From Streptomyces sp. UNOB3_S3 (lineage in GTDB: Bacteria; Actinomycetota; Actinomycetes; Streptomycetales; Streptomycetaceae), in NCBI RefSeq assembly GCF_020740895.1, contig NZ_JAILXP010000011.1, positions 1 through 42,020 on the forward strand: a stretch of 42,020 nucleotides of DNA, given 5' to 3'. The notes beneath the pieces were generated by a model, which was given only the letters and a program-made list of their open reading frames with translations, had not been told where the DNA came from and did not search any database. Of this stretch, positions 20,087-28,199 are shown piece after piece (within the stretch, counting starts at the first letter, position 1; every line of letters starts with the position of its first letter). Both the position numbers and the translations under genes were made by a program.

Positions 20087-20101
20087 CGGTCACAGCACTA
20101 G
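20087..20101 (-). repeat. IS630-type right terminal inverted repeat
   Basis: Minus strand reads CTAGTGCTGTGACCG, identical to the repeat at 18674. The terminal CTAG supplies the TAG stop codon of the neighbouring secreted-protein gene. Confidence 0.85.
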
Positions 20102-20487
20102 CAGAGGGTCCCGACGGAGGTGATCTCCAGGGGTGGTCGGGAGTCGATGCCGGTACGGGGCATCAGGATGAGTGATCCGCCTCTGTACGTGATCCGTGCC
20201 GGGTGGTCGGTGTTGTTCTCGACCACGCGCACCAAGAAGTACGGGCTGAAGTCCTCCACCTTGCACTCGCGAATCGTCATCGGCTCGGGAATGCCGAATC
20301 CGGCCCCCGTGAGGCAGAGGTACCCGCTGGGACACAGTGGCGAGGCGGGAGCGACTGCCGCGGTGGCCGGGCCCGAGCAGACGCCCACGAAGGAAGCTGC
20401 GAGGGCGGCCGCCGCGGCAAGGGCCTTCGCGGCAGGCCGTCTGCGCCGGCCGGGGTGGTTGAGGCGACGGTGAGGTTGCCAGTCCAT
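20098..20487 (-). CDS. Small secreted protein of unknown function
   Basis: 129 aa from ATG 20487 (MDWQPHRRLNHPG), preceded by GGAGG at 6-7 nt. A twin-Arg-like or long basic N-region (RRRRPAAK) precedes a hydrophobic stretch (ALAAAAALAASFVGVCSG) and an A-x-A site (ATAA), so it is probably exported. The mature part of about 80 residues has paired cysteines (PLCPSGYLCLTGAGFG, IRECKVEDF) and beta-rich sequence (YFLVRVVENNTDHPA), and ends VGTLC. It resembles small extracellular beta-sandwich or inhibitor-like proteins of Streptomyces, but I do not recognise the family. The stop codon TAG lies within the CTAG tip of the IS630-type element. Confidence 0.75.
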   Translation of the reverse strand: MDWQPHRRLNHPGRRRRPAAKALAAAAALAASFVGVCSGPATAAVAPASPLCPSGYLCLTGAGFGIPEPMTIRECKVEDFSPYFLVRVVENNTDHPARITYRGGSLILMPRTGIDSRPPLEITSVGTLC

Positions 20488-20677
20488 TGCGGCCTCCAGA
20501 GGAGTCAGGAGGACGGCGCCTGCCGCATGGCACATCGCGCCCACGGTGCGCCGCCCTTCAAGGACGATTCAGCGGGCTGCTCCACCTACGTGTAAAGCCC
20601 TGGTCCCGCCACTTTCACCGCGCGTCACCGTGCGCACGTGACCGAAGCCTGGCCGGCGAGAGGCAGTCCGGTGGCGT

Positions 20678-21301
20678 TCACCAGTCGAGCAGATCCATGG
20701 AACTCCGACCGAGCCAGTCCCCGAACGACACGGGCTGACCGCCGAGGTTCAGGGGCAGGATCTGGTCGCAGGTGGCGCGGGCATCGAACCACATCGTGCC
20801 TCGGTGCGGACCGGTGACAACGAGCAGAGTCGAGAAGCCGCAGCCGTTCTCCTGGATGAACACGGCACCGGATGTCTTGCGCTCCTGGAGCACCTCGTAC
20901 TCCGCGTCCCACTGCTTCCACGCCTCCCGGTAGGCATCGTGGTCCGGGAAGTTCTCTTCCAGTGGCTCGCGTGCGTCGAGCTCGTCCTCGTCGGCGCGGT
21001 AGGAGTCGGGATGGGGGAAGGCGGTGGTGAGCAGGTCGTAGTTGGTGGTCGAGTCTCCTTGCCAGCCCCATCCGGCGGCGGTTCGGCACAGGCGGTTCAC
21101 CGTGCCACCGGCGCTCTGCCGGAACAAGTACTCCCGGTACTCTGCCGGAAACGTAATGCCCAGTTCCGCCTCCGCCTCGCAGACCTCTGCCTTGGACAGT
21201 GGCGCCGGGTAGGAGTCCCGCGCCGAGGACGGGTGGCCAAGCTCGTCATGGCGTCGCCCCCGCACCAGGCGCTCGGCTCTCGCTATCCAGTCGATCGTCA
21301 T
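20678..21301 (-). CDS. SMI1/KNR4-family protein
   Basis: 207 aa from ATG 21301 ([15 protein letters not shown]). Family core: [35 protein letters not shown], then a central acidic stretch and [42 protein letters not shown] near the C-terminus. SMI1/KNR4 (SUKH) proteins often serve as immunity proteins for polymorphic toxins, but single-domain copies are abundant in Streptomyces without an obvious toxin, and none is seen here. It is cytoplasmic, with no signal peptide, and divergent from the GNAT gene. Confidence 0.85.
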   Translation of the reverse strand: MTIDWIARAERLVRGRRHDELGHPSSARDSYPAPLSKAEVCEAEAELGITFPAEYREYLFRQSAGGTVNRLCRTAAGWGWQGDSTTNYDLLTTAFPHPDSYRADEDELDAREPLEENFPDHDAYREAWKQWDAEYEVLQERKTSGAVFIQENGCGFSTLLVVTGPHRGTMWFDARATCDQILPLNLGGQPVSFGDWLGRSSMDLLDW

Positions 21302-21409
21302 ACGGGTGAGGGTAGACAGCGGCGATCCACCGGACTGTGTCGGGCACGCCGACGTGGACGACCCGAAATCGCATGCGATCTTCGCCCGGTCATGCTGGGA
21401 TCACTCGCC

Positions 21410-22216
21410 ATGAGTGATCTTTTCCTCGATGAAGCCGACCTGATGGACAGGATGGAACGGAACCTGGCGGAACATGCCAGTCACCTGCATCGCAGCATGA
21501 CCGGCGCGGCCGTCACGGAGGCTGGTGACCTCCTGGTCGCCGACAGTGGCCTGGACGACGACACTTTCAACATCGTTGCCGCGGCCCGCTTCACCGTCAC
21601 CAACGCTACGGCACGTATCACCGAGACCGCTCGGACGCTGGCCCGCACAGGCCGCCGTTTCTCCTGGTGGGTGGGGCCTGCCTCGACACCACTGGACCTC
21701 ACCATCCGCCTGACGGCGGCCGGTCTGCCGGCGTCCGAACGCGAGACGGCGATGTGGGCCGAGCTGGACGACACCCTGCCACTGCCTACCGTCCAAGGAC
21801 TGGACATCCAGAGGGTGGCGACGCCCGAACAGCTTGCCGACTACGCCACGGTTCTCGCCGCGAACTGGGACCCGCCCGCCGACACCGTCCGCCGCTTCTT
21901 CGCCCAGGCCGCCCCGCAGGCACTGGCAGCGCACTGCCCGGCCCGGTACCTGGTCGGCTACGTGGAGAGCCGTCCGGTCTGTTCGGCTGAAGTGTTCCAT
22001 CACGCGGGGGTCGCCGGTATCTACAACATCTCCACCCTGGCCGCCCACCGCCGACGTGGCTACGGCGGTGCCATCACGCTCGCAGCACTCCGCACGGCCC
22101 GCGACCGGGATCACCGCATCGCGGTCCTGCAGGCGTCAGCCGAGGGCGAGCCCGTCTACCGCCGCCTGGGGTTCCGCTCCTGCGGCCAGTTCACCGAACA
22201 CACCATCAACCCCTGA
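21410..22216 (+). CDS. GNAT-family N-acetyltransferase
   Basis: 268 aa from ATG 21410 ([15 protein letters not shown]); an alternative ATG at 21392 adds six residues. Residues 1-125 are an N-terminal domain found in some actinobacterial GNATs ([20 protein letters not shown]). Residues about 135-268 form the acetyltransferase fold, with [20 protein letters not shown] as the core strand and the acetyl-CoA pyrophosphate loop in [17 protein letters not shown] (R-R-G-Y-G-G), followed by [20 protein letters not shown]. Substrate unknown. It ends 82 bp before the convergent hydrolase stop. Confidence 0.87.
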   Translation: MSDLFLDEADLMDRMERNLAEHASHLHRSMTGAAVTEAGDLLVADSGLDDDTFNIVAAARFTVTNATARITETARTLARTGRRFSWWVGPASTPLDLTIRLTAAGLPASERETAMWAELDDTLPLPTVQGLDIQRVATPEQLADYATVLAANWDPPADTVRRFFAQAAPQALAAHCPARYLVGYVESRPVCSAEVFHHAGVAGIYNISTLAAHRRRGYGGAITLAALRTARDRDHRIAVLQASAEGEPVYRRLGFRSCGQFTEHTINP

Positions 22217-22297
22217 ACCACCTGAACTCCACTGGCTCTCCGCCCGCCTTTCCCGACGGTGCCGGCCACAGCCACTCGGCTGGGCCGAGGCGGCGAG

Positions 22298-23023
22298 TCA
22301 TTGTCGGGGGGTGGGGAGAGTGGAGGTGGCGATCCGGCCCAGGAGAGTGGCGAGCTGCCGGGGCATGGAGAGGAACGGCGAGTGGCTGCTCGGCAGCCGG
22401 TGGACGGAATCGGCGCGCGTCGCGAGCTCGCGTTGCCGGGACGGTTCGAGCGACTGGTCGCGGTCGCAGACGATGTAGGCGGAGGGCACGGTGCGCCATC
22501 CTGCCGCGGTCACCCGATCCGTGAAGGTCCGGACGCTCTGCGGTCGCAGCCGGGCCACGGCGCGGTCGGCAACGGCCTCGGGCACGTCGTCGAAGAGTAT
22601 CCGCCGGGCGTCCTCGTACGGCGGGGTGTGGCCCGTGTCGTCGTCCGGCGCGGGTGTTCCGAGAAACGTGAGTAGGCTTTCGCCCACGTCCAGTTGGAAT
22701 GCGGCGAGGTACACCGCCCCTACCACGTTCGCGGCATCCGCGATGGCCTCCGTGGTGGGGACGCCGCCGTAGGAGTGGGCGATCACCACCACCGGGCCGT
22801 CGATGCGTCGGAGGCTGTCCCGGATGGCGTTCGCGTCGTCCAACACGCCCGCCGGGCAGGCGCCGTGATGCCGGCCGACCGGGGGATTGGCGCTGGGCAG
22901 GTCGACGGCGTCGGACCGCCAACCGTCGGCGTCGAGCGCGGCGCGTACGGGGTCCCAGCACCACGCTCCGTGCCAGGCTCCGTGGACCAGCAGGAAGGTC
23001 GGCCGGCCGGTGTCGGCGTTCAT
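22298..23023 (-). CDS. Alpha/beta-hydrolase (EstC/salicylate-esterase-like)
   Basis: 241 aa from ATG 23023 (MNADTGRPTFLLVHGAWHGA), chosen for GGAGG 8 nt upstream. Oxyanion segment LVHGAWHGAWCWDP; nucleophile elbow VIAHSYGGVPTTEA with the catalytic Ser; an acid in the YIVCDRDQSLEP region; catalytic His in LPSSHSPFLSMPRQLATLL. This matches the plant-MES-like bacterial hydrolases. It lies downstream of the lanthipeptide genes on the same strand, but a 12-bp hairpin terminator (23217-23252) and a 240-bp gap separate it, so it is probably its own unit rather than a leader peptidase. Confidence 0.9.
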   Translation of the reverse strand: MNADTGRPTFLLVHGAWHGAWCWDPVRAALDADGWRSDAVDLPSANPPVGRHHGACPAGVLDDANAIRDSLRRIDGPVVVIAHSYGGVPTTEAIADAANVVGAVYLAAFQLDVGESLLTFLGTPAPDDDTGHTPPYEDARRILFDDVPEAVADRAVARLRPQSVRTFTDRVTAAGWRTVPSAYIVCDRDQSLEPSRQRELATRADSVHRLPSSHSPFLSMPRQLATLLGRIATSTLPTPRQ

Positions 23024-23216
23024 GTGCGGTACCTCCGATACACGGTCGTGCTCGACCCGGCCGGAATGTTCCTGTACGGGTTCGACCACGAGTGCGACGC
23101 CACTCCGTGGCGGGCACACCCCCGCGCACACTGGCCCGGTCTGCTCGACGGTTCGCCCGCTTCCCTTGCACACTACGCCACGGCGTCGGAGTCCCAGTTC
23201 CTGACCATCGTTCGGA

Positions 23217-23252
23217 GGTTCTGCGCGGTCGCGAGGGCGGCCGCGCAGAACC
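23217..23252 (-). terminator. Hairpin terminator downstream of lanthipeptide precursor genes
   Basis: A perfect 12-bp stem (GGTTCTGCGCGG with CCGCGCAGAACC) around a 12-nt loop starts 10 nt after the stop of the second precursor gene. It should end the lanL-precursor transcript. Confidence 0.8.
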
Positions 23253-23262
23253 GGAGAACGGT

Positions 23263-23379
23263 TTACGGCGCGTCCGCCGGCTGGCCGCTCGTGCGTAAGG
23301 TGTCACAGCACATGGCCGGTTCCAGTGCGTGCTCGTCCGTCTCGGGCAGCTCCTGCAACTCCAAGACGTTGTCTTCCAT
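23263..23379 (-). CDS. lanA: Class IV lanthipeptide precursor peptide 2
   Basis: 38 aa, found by translating the gap after lanL. ATG 23379 is preceded by GGGAGGTGAG. The leader MEDNVLELQELPETDEHALE has the amphipathic VLELQELPETD motif typical of class III/IV leaders. The core, after the conserved EP, is about AMCCDTLRTSGQPADAP. The only Cys are the adjacent pair C24-C25; Thr27, Thr30 and Ser31 follow them. It aligns with precursor 1 through the leader and the MCCDTxxTS block, then diverges. The order Cys before Ser/Thr is unusual. Lies 40 bp downstream of precursor 1 and ends just before a terminator hairpin. Confidence 0.85.
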   Translation of the reverse strand: MEDNVLELQELPETDEHALEPAMCCDTLRTSGQPADAP

Positions 23380-23419
23380 GCTCTCACCTCCCTTCCCCGG
23401 CCTAGGCGCGGTCAGGGCT

Positions 23420-23548
23420 TCACGCACCGTTGTGCGGCGGATTCAGGATGCCGTAGCTGGTCTCCGCGGTGTCGCAGCACATCCACGGCTCCTGTGCCTG
23501 TTCGTCCGCTGCCGGCAGCTCCTGTAGCTGCAGGATTGTTTCTTCCAC
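23420..23548 (-). CDS. lanA: Class IV lanthipeptide precursor peptide 1
   Basis: 42 aa from GTG 23548, 5 nt after the lanL stop (23554), with GGAAGGAG in the 3' end of lanL. The leader VEETILQLQELPAADEQAQE carries the ILQLQELP helix motif recognised by LanL/LanKC enzymes. The core begins about PWMCCDTAETSYGI and ends NPPHNGA. Modifiable residues: C24, C25, T27, T30 and S31, at the same positions as in precursor 2. No Ser/Thr lies between the leader and the Cys pair, so any lanthionine must join an N-terminal Cys to a more C-terminal Dha/Dhb. Missed by length-based gene callers. Confidence 0.85.
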   Translation of the reverse strand: MEETILQLQELPAADEQAQEPWMCCDTAETSYGILNPPHNGA

Positions 23549-23553
23549 GGTTT

Positions 23554-26235
23554 CTACGCTCCTTCCGGACGTGCCGTCGGTGGCTCTGTCCCGTCCACCG
23601 TCCAGGGGCGGGCGCCCCCGTGCTTGAGGCGTAGCAGCAGGTCCAAGGCGCCTGCCAGGCCCACCTGGTAGCTCACGCAGAACTCGCGCAGCGTGTCGTC
23701 GGGGACGACCAGCCGCCCGTCCTGCCGTGCGGCGCGCGTGTAGAGGCAGTAGGCGGATTCGGCGGCCCGGGTGCGGTAGGTCGCGTCGCTGGTGATGTCG
23801 GCGAGGTCGACCAGCAGCTGGGCGTTTCCGGCCACGCCGTGGCACGTGCCGGGACCGAGCCGCCAGCGGTCCAGATGGGCCGCGCGCGCCGCGCGCTCCG
23901 CGTACTCGCGGAACAGCGGCTCCCCTGTGGACTGCCACAGCCTGACGAGTGCCGTCCCGATGCCGGAAGCGCCGTTGCACCAGAAGTCGAGGCCCGTCCG
24001 GTCGCTACGGCCCGGCCCCTTGGGCCAGACCGCGAAGTCACCCCGGCGCTCGGCCACGGCGCACAACGCGTGTCCGCCGCCGATCGCGATGTCGACGAGT
24101 TCCGGACGGTCGAGATCGCGTCCGGCGGCGAGCAGGAAGGCGACGTGGCCCGCGACGCCGTGTGCGAAGCCATAGGACGCGGAGCCCGCGAGCTCGCGGC
24201 GGTGTGCCGCGCCCAGCGGCCAGTCCACTCCGGAGCCGGGTTCCGCGGTGCGGCGGACCACTCCGTCCGCGTACCGCGACGCCCGTTCGGCGAAACGCGG
24301 GTCGCCTGTGGTGTGCCACAGGTGGAGCTGGGCCAGACCGGCACCGGCGAGACCGTGGCAGATGTCGGGGACGGCCCACTCCAGCGGAATGCGCAGGGCG
24401 TAGCTCCTGGCCAGGTCCGCGAGTCCGGAGTCACCGAGTGTCAGCGCCGCGTCGTGCAGTGCCCAGACCGTACCCGAGCGGCCGAAGTAGAGGCCGGGCA
24501 GGATGCGACCGGGCTGGGTGAGCCGTGTGCCGACCCAGTGGGCCACCGTGCGCAGCAGGGGCTCGAGGGAGGGTGCCTCACCCGTCCGAACCGCTCTGTC
24601 GAGAACGGCCAGTACGCCCGCCGCGCCTTGCTGGAGGTTGCAGGGGTCTCCCTCCGGCAGGGACCCGGGCCGGGGCCACAGGTGTGGGGCACTCGGGTCG
24701 GCGGTGGCGGCGATGTGTGCGAGCCCGTCGTGCAACAGCCGGTCGAGCGCGGCACCTTCCAGGGCGGGTGCGGACGACGCCGGTGGGCTCGTGGGCTCGG
24801 CCCGCAGGAACGCGGCGGCCTTCTCCAGCGGCCAGCGATCCGGTGCGTCGGCCGTGAGGCCCAGGACGAGAGGAGCGAGGGCGCCGAGGGCGGGGCAGTC
24901 GCCGGCGGCGGCTTCCACGATCTCCGCGAGGCGGTCTCCGGCGGACCGCGCGGGTGCGGTGTCCTGGGCGAGCAGTGGGTTGATGCCGGTGGTGGCGTGG
25001 AGCAGGGTGGCACCCAGGCTGAAGCAGTCCACCTCGGGGCCGGGCGCGGGCCCCGTACCCGTGCGGGAGAGGTACTCGGGCGCGGTGAAGCCTTCGGTAC
25101 CCGCCACATGGGCCGTACCGCCGGCGCGTACCGCGCATTCCAGGTCGACGAGGACGGGGGTGCCGTCGCGTCTCATGACGATGTTGGTCGGTTTGAGGTC
25201 GCGCAGTACGAAGCCGGCGGCGTGAGCTTCTCCGACCAGGCGGACGAGCTCACGCGCGAGCCGCCACGCCACCGGGGCCGACAGCGAACCTCCCTCGCGC
25301 GACGCCTCTTCCGCCGACCACTGTTGGAGGTTCTCACCGTCGACCAGGTCCTCGGCCAGGAAGAGGTGCTCGCCGGCCTCGAAGACCTCGTGGGGAGCGG
25401 GGACGATGCCGCTCGGTGCCAGGCGGGCCAGCACGCCGGCTTCGTAGCGCAGCCAGTCCCGGGCGTCCGTCCCGCCGGGCTGCGCACCGACATGCGCGCG
25501 TGCCTCCTTCAGCAGGACGTCCTCGCCGGTGTGCTGGTGCAGTGCGCGGTAGACACCGCCGCGGTTGGAGTGGCGGATCGCTTCCCGGACGAGATAGCGA
25601 TCGGCCAGGAGCACCGGATCGCCCCGTTCCCGGCGGCCGTCCGCAGGGGCGGGTGGGTCGAAGGGTAATCGTGCCCAGGAAGGGGGCGAGAACCAGGGGT
25701 TGCGTTCGTCGGTGACCAGGCTCCCGTCCGGAGCCTGGAGCCGGCCCCGGAAGAAGCCCTCGTCGTCGAGTTCGCGCGGCGGCGCGAAGCAGCCGTAGCG
25801 GTAGTGCACCAGACTGTCCGGCCGGTACCGCCGGTCCGACAGGATCCTCGGCCCGGCCAGCCCGAGCGTGGCCCGGTGCAGCTCCTCGGCGAGCGCGCGT
25901 AGTTGGTCGTCGTCGGCGGGGTAGATCGTCAGGAACTTACCCGCGTGCTCCCGCCGGGCCCGGACCGAGGTGAGGGCGGCGGTGACATGGGGCGAGACCG
26001 CGAACTTGAACGCGCACCGGTGAGTTACGAGAACGGGTGCCGCTCGCTCCAGCACCCGGTGAGCGGAATCGACGGTGGCCGACAGATGCAGCTTCCACCC
26101 CTGCCTCCGTCCCCGGTGCCCGAGCGGTGTGACCATGCACCAGGTTTCACTGTCGCGCAGCACCCACGCGGACTGCTCGGCTCCGAGATTCCGCACGACA
26201 ACGTCCTGATAGCTCCCCTGAGGGTTCGCCGTCAC
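23554..26235 (-). CDS. lanL: Class IV lanthipeptide synthetase LanL
   Basis: 893 aa from GTG 26235; an in-frame stop lies shortly upstream and there is no evident ribosome binding site, so a leaderless start is possible. Lyase domain about 1-200 (GWKLHLSAT with Lys48 and His50; FKFAVSP; GKFLTIYP). Ser/Thr-kinase-like domain about 215-490 (VLLKEARAH lysine; FVLRDLKPTNIVM catalytic loop; VLVDLECAV metal loop; GTEGFTAPEYL). LanC-like cyclase about 520-885, with all zinc ligands: AHG (His692), FWCNG (Cys753), CHG (Cys798, His799). The intact Cys-Cys-His set makes it class IV rather than class III. It would phosphorylate, eliminate and cyclise the two precursors encoded just downstream. No transporter or protease gene is adjacent. 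Paralogue of the fragment at 1-651. Confidence 0.95.
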   Translation of the reverse strand: MTANPQGSYQDVVVRNLGAEQSAWVLRDSETWCMVTPLGHRGRRQGWKLHLSATVDSAHRVLERAAPVLVTHRCAFKFAVSPHVTAALTSVRARREHAGKFLTIYPADDDQLRALAEELHRATLGLAGPRILSDRRYRPDSLVHYRYGCFAPPRELDDEGFFRGRLQAPDGSLVTDERNPWFSPPSWARLPFDPPAPADGRRERGDPVLLADRYLVREAIRHSNRGGVYRALHQHTGEDVLLKEARAHVGAQPGGTDARDWLRYEAGVLARLAPSGIVPAPHEVFEAGEHLFLAEDLVDGENLQQWSAEEASREGGSLSAPVAWRLARELVRLVGEAHAAGFVLRDLKPTNIVMRRDGTPVLVDLECAVRAGGTAHVAGTEGFTAPEYLSRTGTGPAPGPEVDCFSLGATLLHATTGINPLLAQDTAPARSAGDRLAEIVEAAAGDCPALGALAPLVLGLTADAPDRWPLEKAAAFLRAEPTSPPASSAPALEGAALDRLLHDGLAHIAATADPSAPHLWPRPGSLPEGDPCNLQQGAAGVLAVLDRAVRTGEAPSLEPLLRTVAHWVGTRLTQPGRILPGLYFGRSGTVWALHDAALTLGDSGLADLARSYALRIPLEWAVPDICHGLAGAGLAQLHLWHTTGDPRFAERASRYADGVVRRTAEPGSGVDWPLGAAHRRELAGSASYGFAHGVAGHVAFLLAAGRDLDRPELVDIAIGGGHALCAVAERRGDFAVWPKGPGRSDRTGLDFWCNGASGIGTALVRLWQSTGEPLFREYAERAARAAHLDRWRLGPGTCHGVAGNAQLLVDLADITSDATYRTRAAESAYCLYTRAARQDGRLVVPDDTLREFCVSYQVGLAGALDLLLRLKHGGARPWTVDGTEPPTARPEGA

Positions 26236-26639
26236 GCAGTCAGAGTGGCATGGTTACCGGGCCCAGTCGAGGCTTTGACGGAACGGTAGAGCTCGTTCCC
26301 CGTCTGCTTGTCCGCCGTTATGCGCGGATCCCTCACGAATTCGAACCTTTGCGGCTGAGCTTCTTCATGGAGCCGCCGTCGATGTTCCACCCCACCCGGA
26401 AGGGGAATCGTCGAGGGCTGCTCAGGGCGAGGGAGAAGTGGGTGCAAGGGATGGTGTTCGAGCCGTCCAGTGCGACCGCGTCACTCTTGATCGCTTCCGT
26501 CGGCTCAGGGGGCGACCCGTTCGCTCAGGAAGCCGGGGGCATATCCGCTCTCATTTCCGGTAGTCATGCGAAAGACCCCCTCACGCTCAGTCGCGTCGAA
26601 TTGTTGCTCGAGCCGCGCCGGGCGCGTGGCGCCCGGGCG
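26236..26639. other. Intergenic region upstream of lanL
   Basis: 404 bp with lower GC than its surroundings and no convincing gene or third precursor peptide: I looked for the ELQELP-type leader on both strands and did not see it. It should contain the lanL promoter. A short minus-strand frame at 26232-26447 has no ribosome binding site and no coding character. Confidence 0.4.
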
Positions 26640-26966
26640 TCATGGTTGTGCGAAGTGCTTCTCGAGCCAGCCGAGCAAGGCCGCGAAGGCCGGGGACATG
26701 TCGGCGTCGGACTGGGTGAGGTCGGTCGAACGGCCTTTGTCCTCCACCGTGATCGTGTAGCTCATCGCGTCCCTGGCACGGCTGGGGCGTTTTTCCTTGG
26801 CCGCTTCCTCGGTCGCTTCCTCGGTCGTGGGGATGGCCGCCGCCACGAGCCGGGCCAACTCCTCCGCGGCGCTCCGGGGCAGAGCGTCGGTGTCCAGCGC
26901 CTTGGGCGGGAGGCGGAGGTGGATCGCGGCCGCCTGCCCGCCGTGCGTCGCCAACGTCACTTTCAT
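26640..26966 (-). CDS. Emfourin-like protealysin inhibitor
   Basis: 108 aa from ATG 26966 (MKVTLATHGGQAAAIHLRLP). Blocks: VTLATHGGQAAAIHLRLPP, SAAEELARLVAAAIP, DAMSYTITVEDKGRSTDLTQ, SPAFAALLGWLEKHF. This agrees in size, predicted alpha/beta pattern and gene context with emfourin-type proteins, small cytoplasmic inhibitors encoded directly after protealysin-like M4 proteases. It lies 42 bp downstream of the M4 protease on the same strand, so the two are very likely co-transcribed. It would keep the protease inactive in the producer's cytoplasm. Assignment rests on pattern and context. Confidence 0.8.
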   Translation of the reverse strand: MKVTLATHGGQAAAIHLRLPPKALDTDALPRSAAEELARLVAAAIPTTEEATEEAAKEKRPSRARDAMSYTITVEDKGRSTDLTQSDADMSPAFAALLGWLEKHFAQP

Positions 26967-27008
26967 CGCGCGACCGCTCCACCGAGTCCCTTGGCGCCCT
27001 TCAGCACG

Positions 27009-28199
27009 TCACTTCCTGGCCAGCCCCGCCACCTGGGCGGTCAGTGCCTCGACCTGCTTGGCCAAGGCCGCGAGGCTGCCGTTGTCCCGGCCCGCGACGC
27101 CGTACCGGCCGGCCGCGAGGGTCCGTGACCGGGCGACCCCGGCCGGGACCCCGCTGATCTGAATGCCCACCCCCTGCCACGCCGCCAGTACGGCCAGCTG
27201 TTCGGCGCTGCCGTCCCCGTACAATCCACCGGCCTTCTGGTAGGTGGTGTCCGCGAAGTCCTGGAACTGGGTGTCGATGGTGGAAGCCTTGAGGGATTCG
27301 TACCAGATGAGTCCCGGGGCCTCCCACGCGAATCCGCCGATGCCCATCGCCGTCAGGTAGAACGCCTTGTTCGGAATGCCGGAGTTGATGTGGACCCCGC
27401 CGTGGTCCCCTTGCTCGGTGTCCGGCAGGGTGACGTATTTGCTCATGTGGTCGGGCTGGGGGTCCCGGCCGAACAGGTCGTTGTCGTAGGCATGCCCCGG
27501 GGCCGCCATCGAACGCAGGGCATCGGCATCGATACCGGGAGTGAAGACCTCGGATCCGATCAGCCAGTCCGCTTCCTCGGCCGACTGCTTCAGCGCCCAC
27601 TGCTTGACCAGTGACCCGAAGACATCCGAGACGGACTCGTTCAGGGCCCCGGGCTGATGATGGTATTCGAGTGCTGCGGTGTTCTCGGTGACTCCGTGTG
27701 TCAACTCGTGGGCGATCACGTCGAGGGACCCGGTGAAGTCGGTGAATATCTTTCCGTCCCCGTCGCCGAAGACCATCTGCTGGCCGTCCCAGAACGCGTT
27801 GTTGAATTTGGTGCTGAAGTGGACGTATCCGTCGAGGCGCATTCCCCGGTCGTCGATCGAATCACGAGCGAGCGCCGCACGGTAGAACTCGTACGTCGCG
27901 CCGAGCCCGTCGAACGCTCGGTTGACGGACTGGTCCGTGGCGGCCGGTCCGTCCTCCGGCCGGGCCACGACGGCCGAGGACAGAAGCCTGCCGTTCTGGC
28001 AGTCGAAGATGGTCCGCCGGCCGTTTCCGTGGGCGGCGGCGCCGGCGAAGGATGCCCGCACCGTCCGCTCGCCCCGCAACCGAGCGGTGGTCAGCAAAGT
28101 GTCCAACGCGACCTGATGCACATCGCTGTCTTCACTTCTCAGGAGCTTGTCGAGAAGGTGTGGCGGGATGACACAGTTGAGTCGGCAATTCCTAGTCAT
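27009..28199 (-). CDS. Protealysin-like M4 metalloprotease
   Basis: 396 aa from ATG 28199 (MTRNCRLNCVIPPHLLDKLL), preceded by GAGGT. No signal peptide; instead it has the short protealysin-type propeptide with the CVIPPHLL motif. Catalytic domain: zinc motif VIAHELTHGVTE (HExxH), third ligand in NESVSDVFG, VHINSGIPNKAFYLTA with the substrate-binding Asn, then GGLYGDGSAEQLAVLAAW. The C-terminus adds about 45 residues ending in a short heptad-like helix (SLAALAKQVEALTAQVAGLA), longer than usual. Protealysin-like proteases are secreted or released by an unknown route and act on host or competitor proteins. The emfourin-like inhibitor gene follows 42 bp downstream. Confidence 0.92.
   Translation of the reverse strand: MTRNCRLNCVIPPHLLDKLLRSEDSDVHQVALDTLLTTARLRGERTVRASFAGAAAHGNGRRTIFDCQNGRLLSSAVVARPEDGPAATDQSVNRAFDGLGATYEFYRAALARDSIDDRGMRLDGYVHFSTKFNNAFWDGQQMVFGDGDGKIFTDFTGSLDVIAHELTHGVTENTAALEYHHQPGALNESVSDVFGSLVKQWALKQSAEEADWLIGSEVFTPGIDADALRSMAAPGHAYDNDLFGRDPQPDHMSKYVTLPDTEQGDHGGVHINSGIPNKAFYLTAMGIGGFAWEAPGLIWYESLKASTIDTQFQDFADTTYQKAGGLYGDGSAEQLAVLAAWQGVGIQISGVPAGVARSRTLAAGRYGVAGRDNGSLAALAKQVEALTAQVAGLARK

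Larger units (their letters stand above)
18674..20101. mobile_element. IS630-family insertion element with a passenger gene, degenerate
   Basis: The element is bounded by a perfect 15-bp inverted repeat, CTAGTGCTGTGACCG at 18674-18688 and its complement at 20087-20101, with weaker similarity for about 13 more bases. CTAG at both tips fits the IS630/Tc1 habit of inserting at TA within CTAG with TA duplication. Total length is 1428 bp. It contains transposase remnants on the minus strand (19209-20071) and a SnoaL-like gene on the plus strand (18759-19136). The transposase is broken, so it could move only if mobilised in trans. Confidence 0.82.

Noticed and set aside
23839..25668. Plus-strand open frame opposite lanL
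   Set aside because: Shadow of lanL; no motif, Gly/Arg/Glu-rich.
26232..26447. Possible third small gene upstream of lanL
   Set aside because: No leader motif or ribosome binding site; composition not coding.
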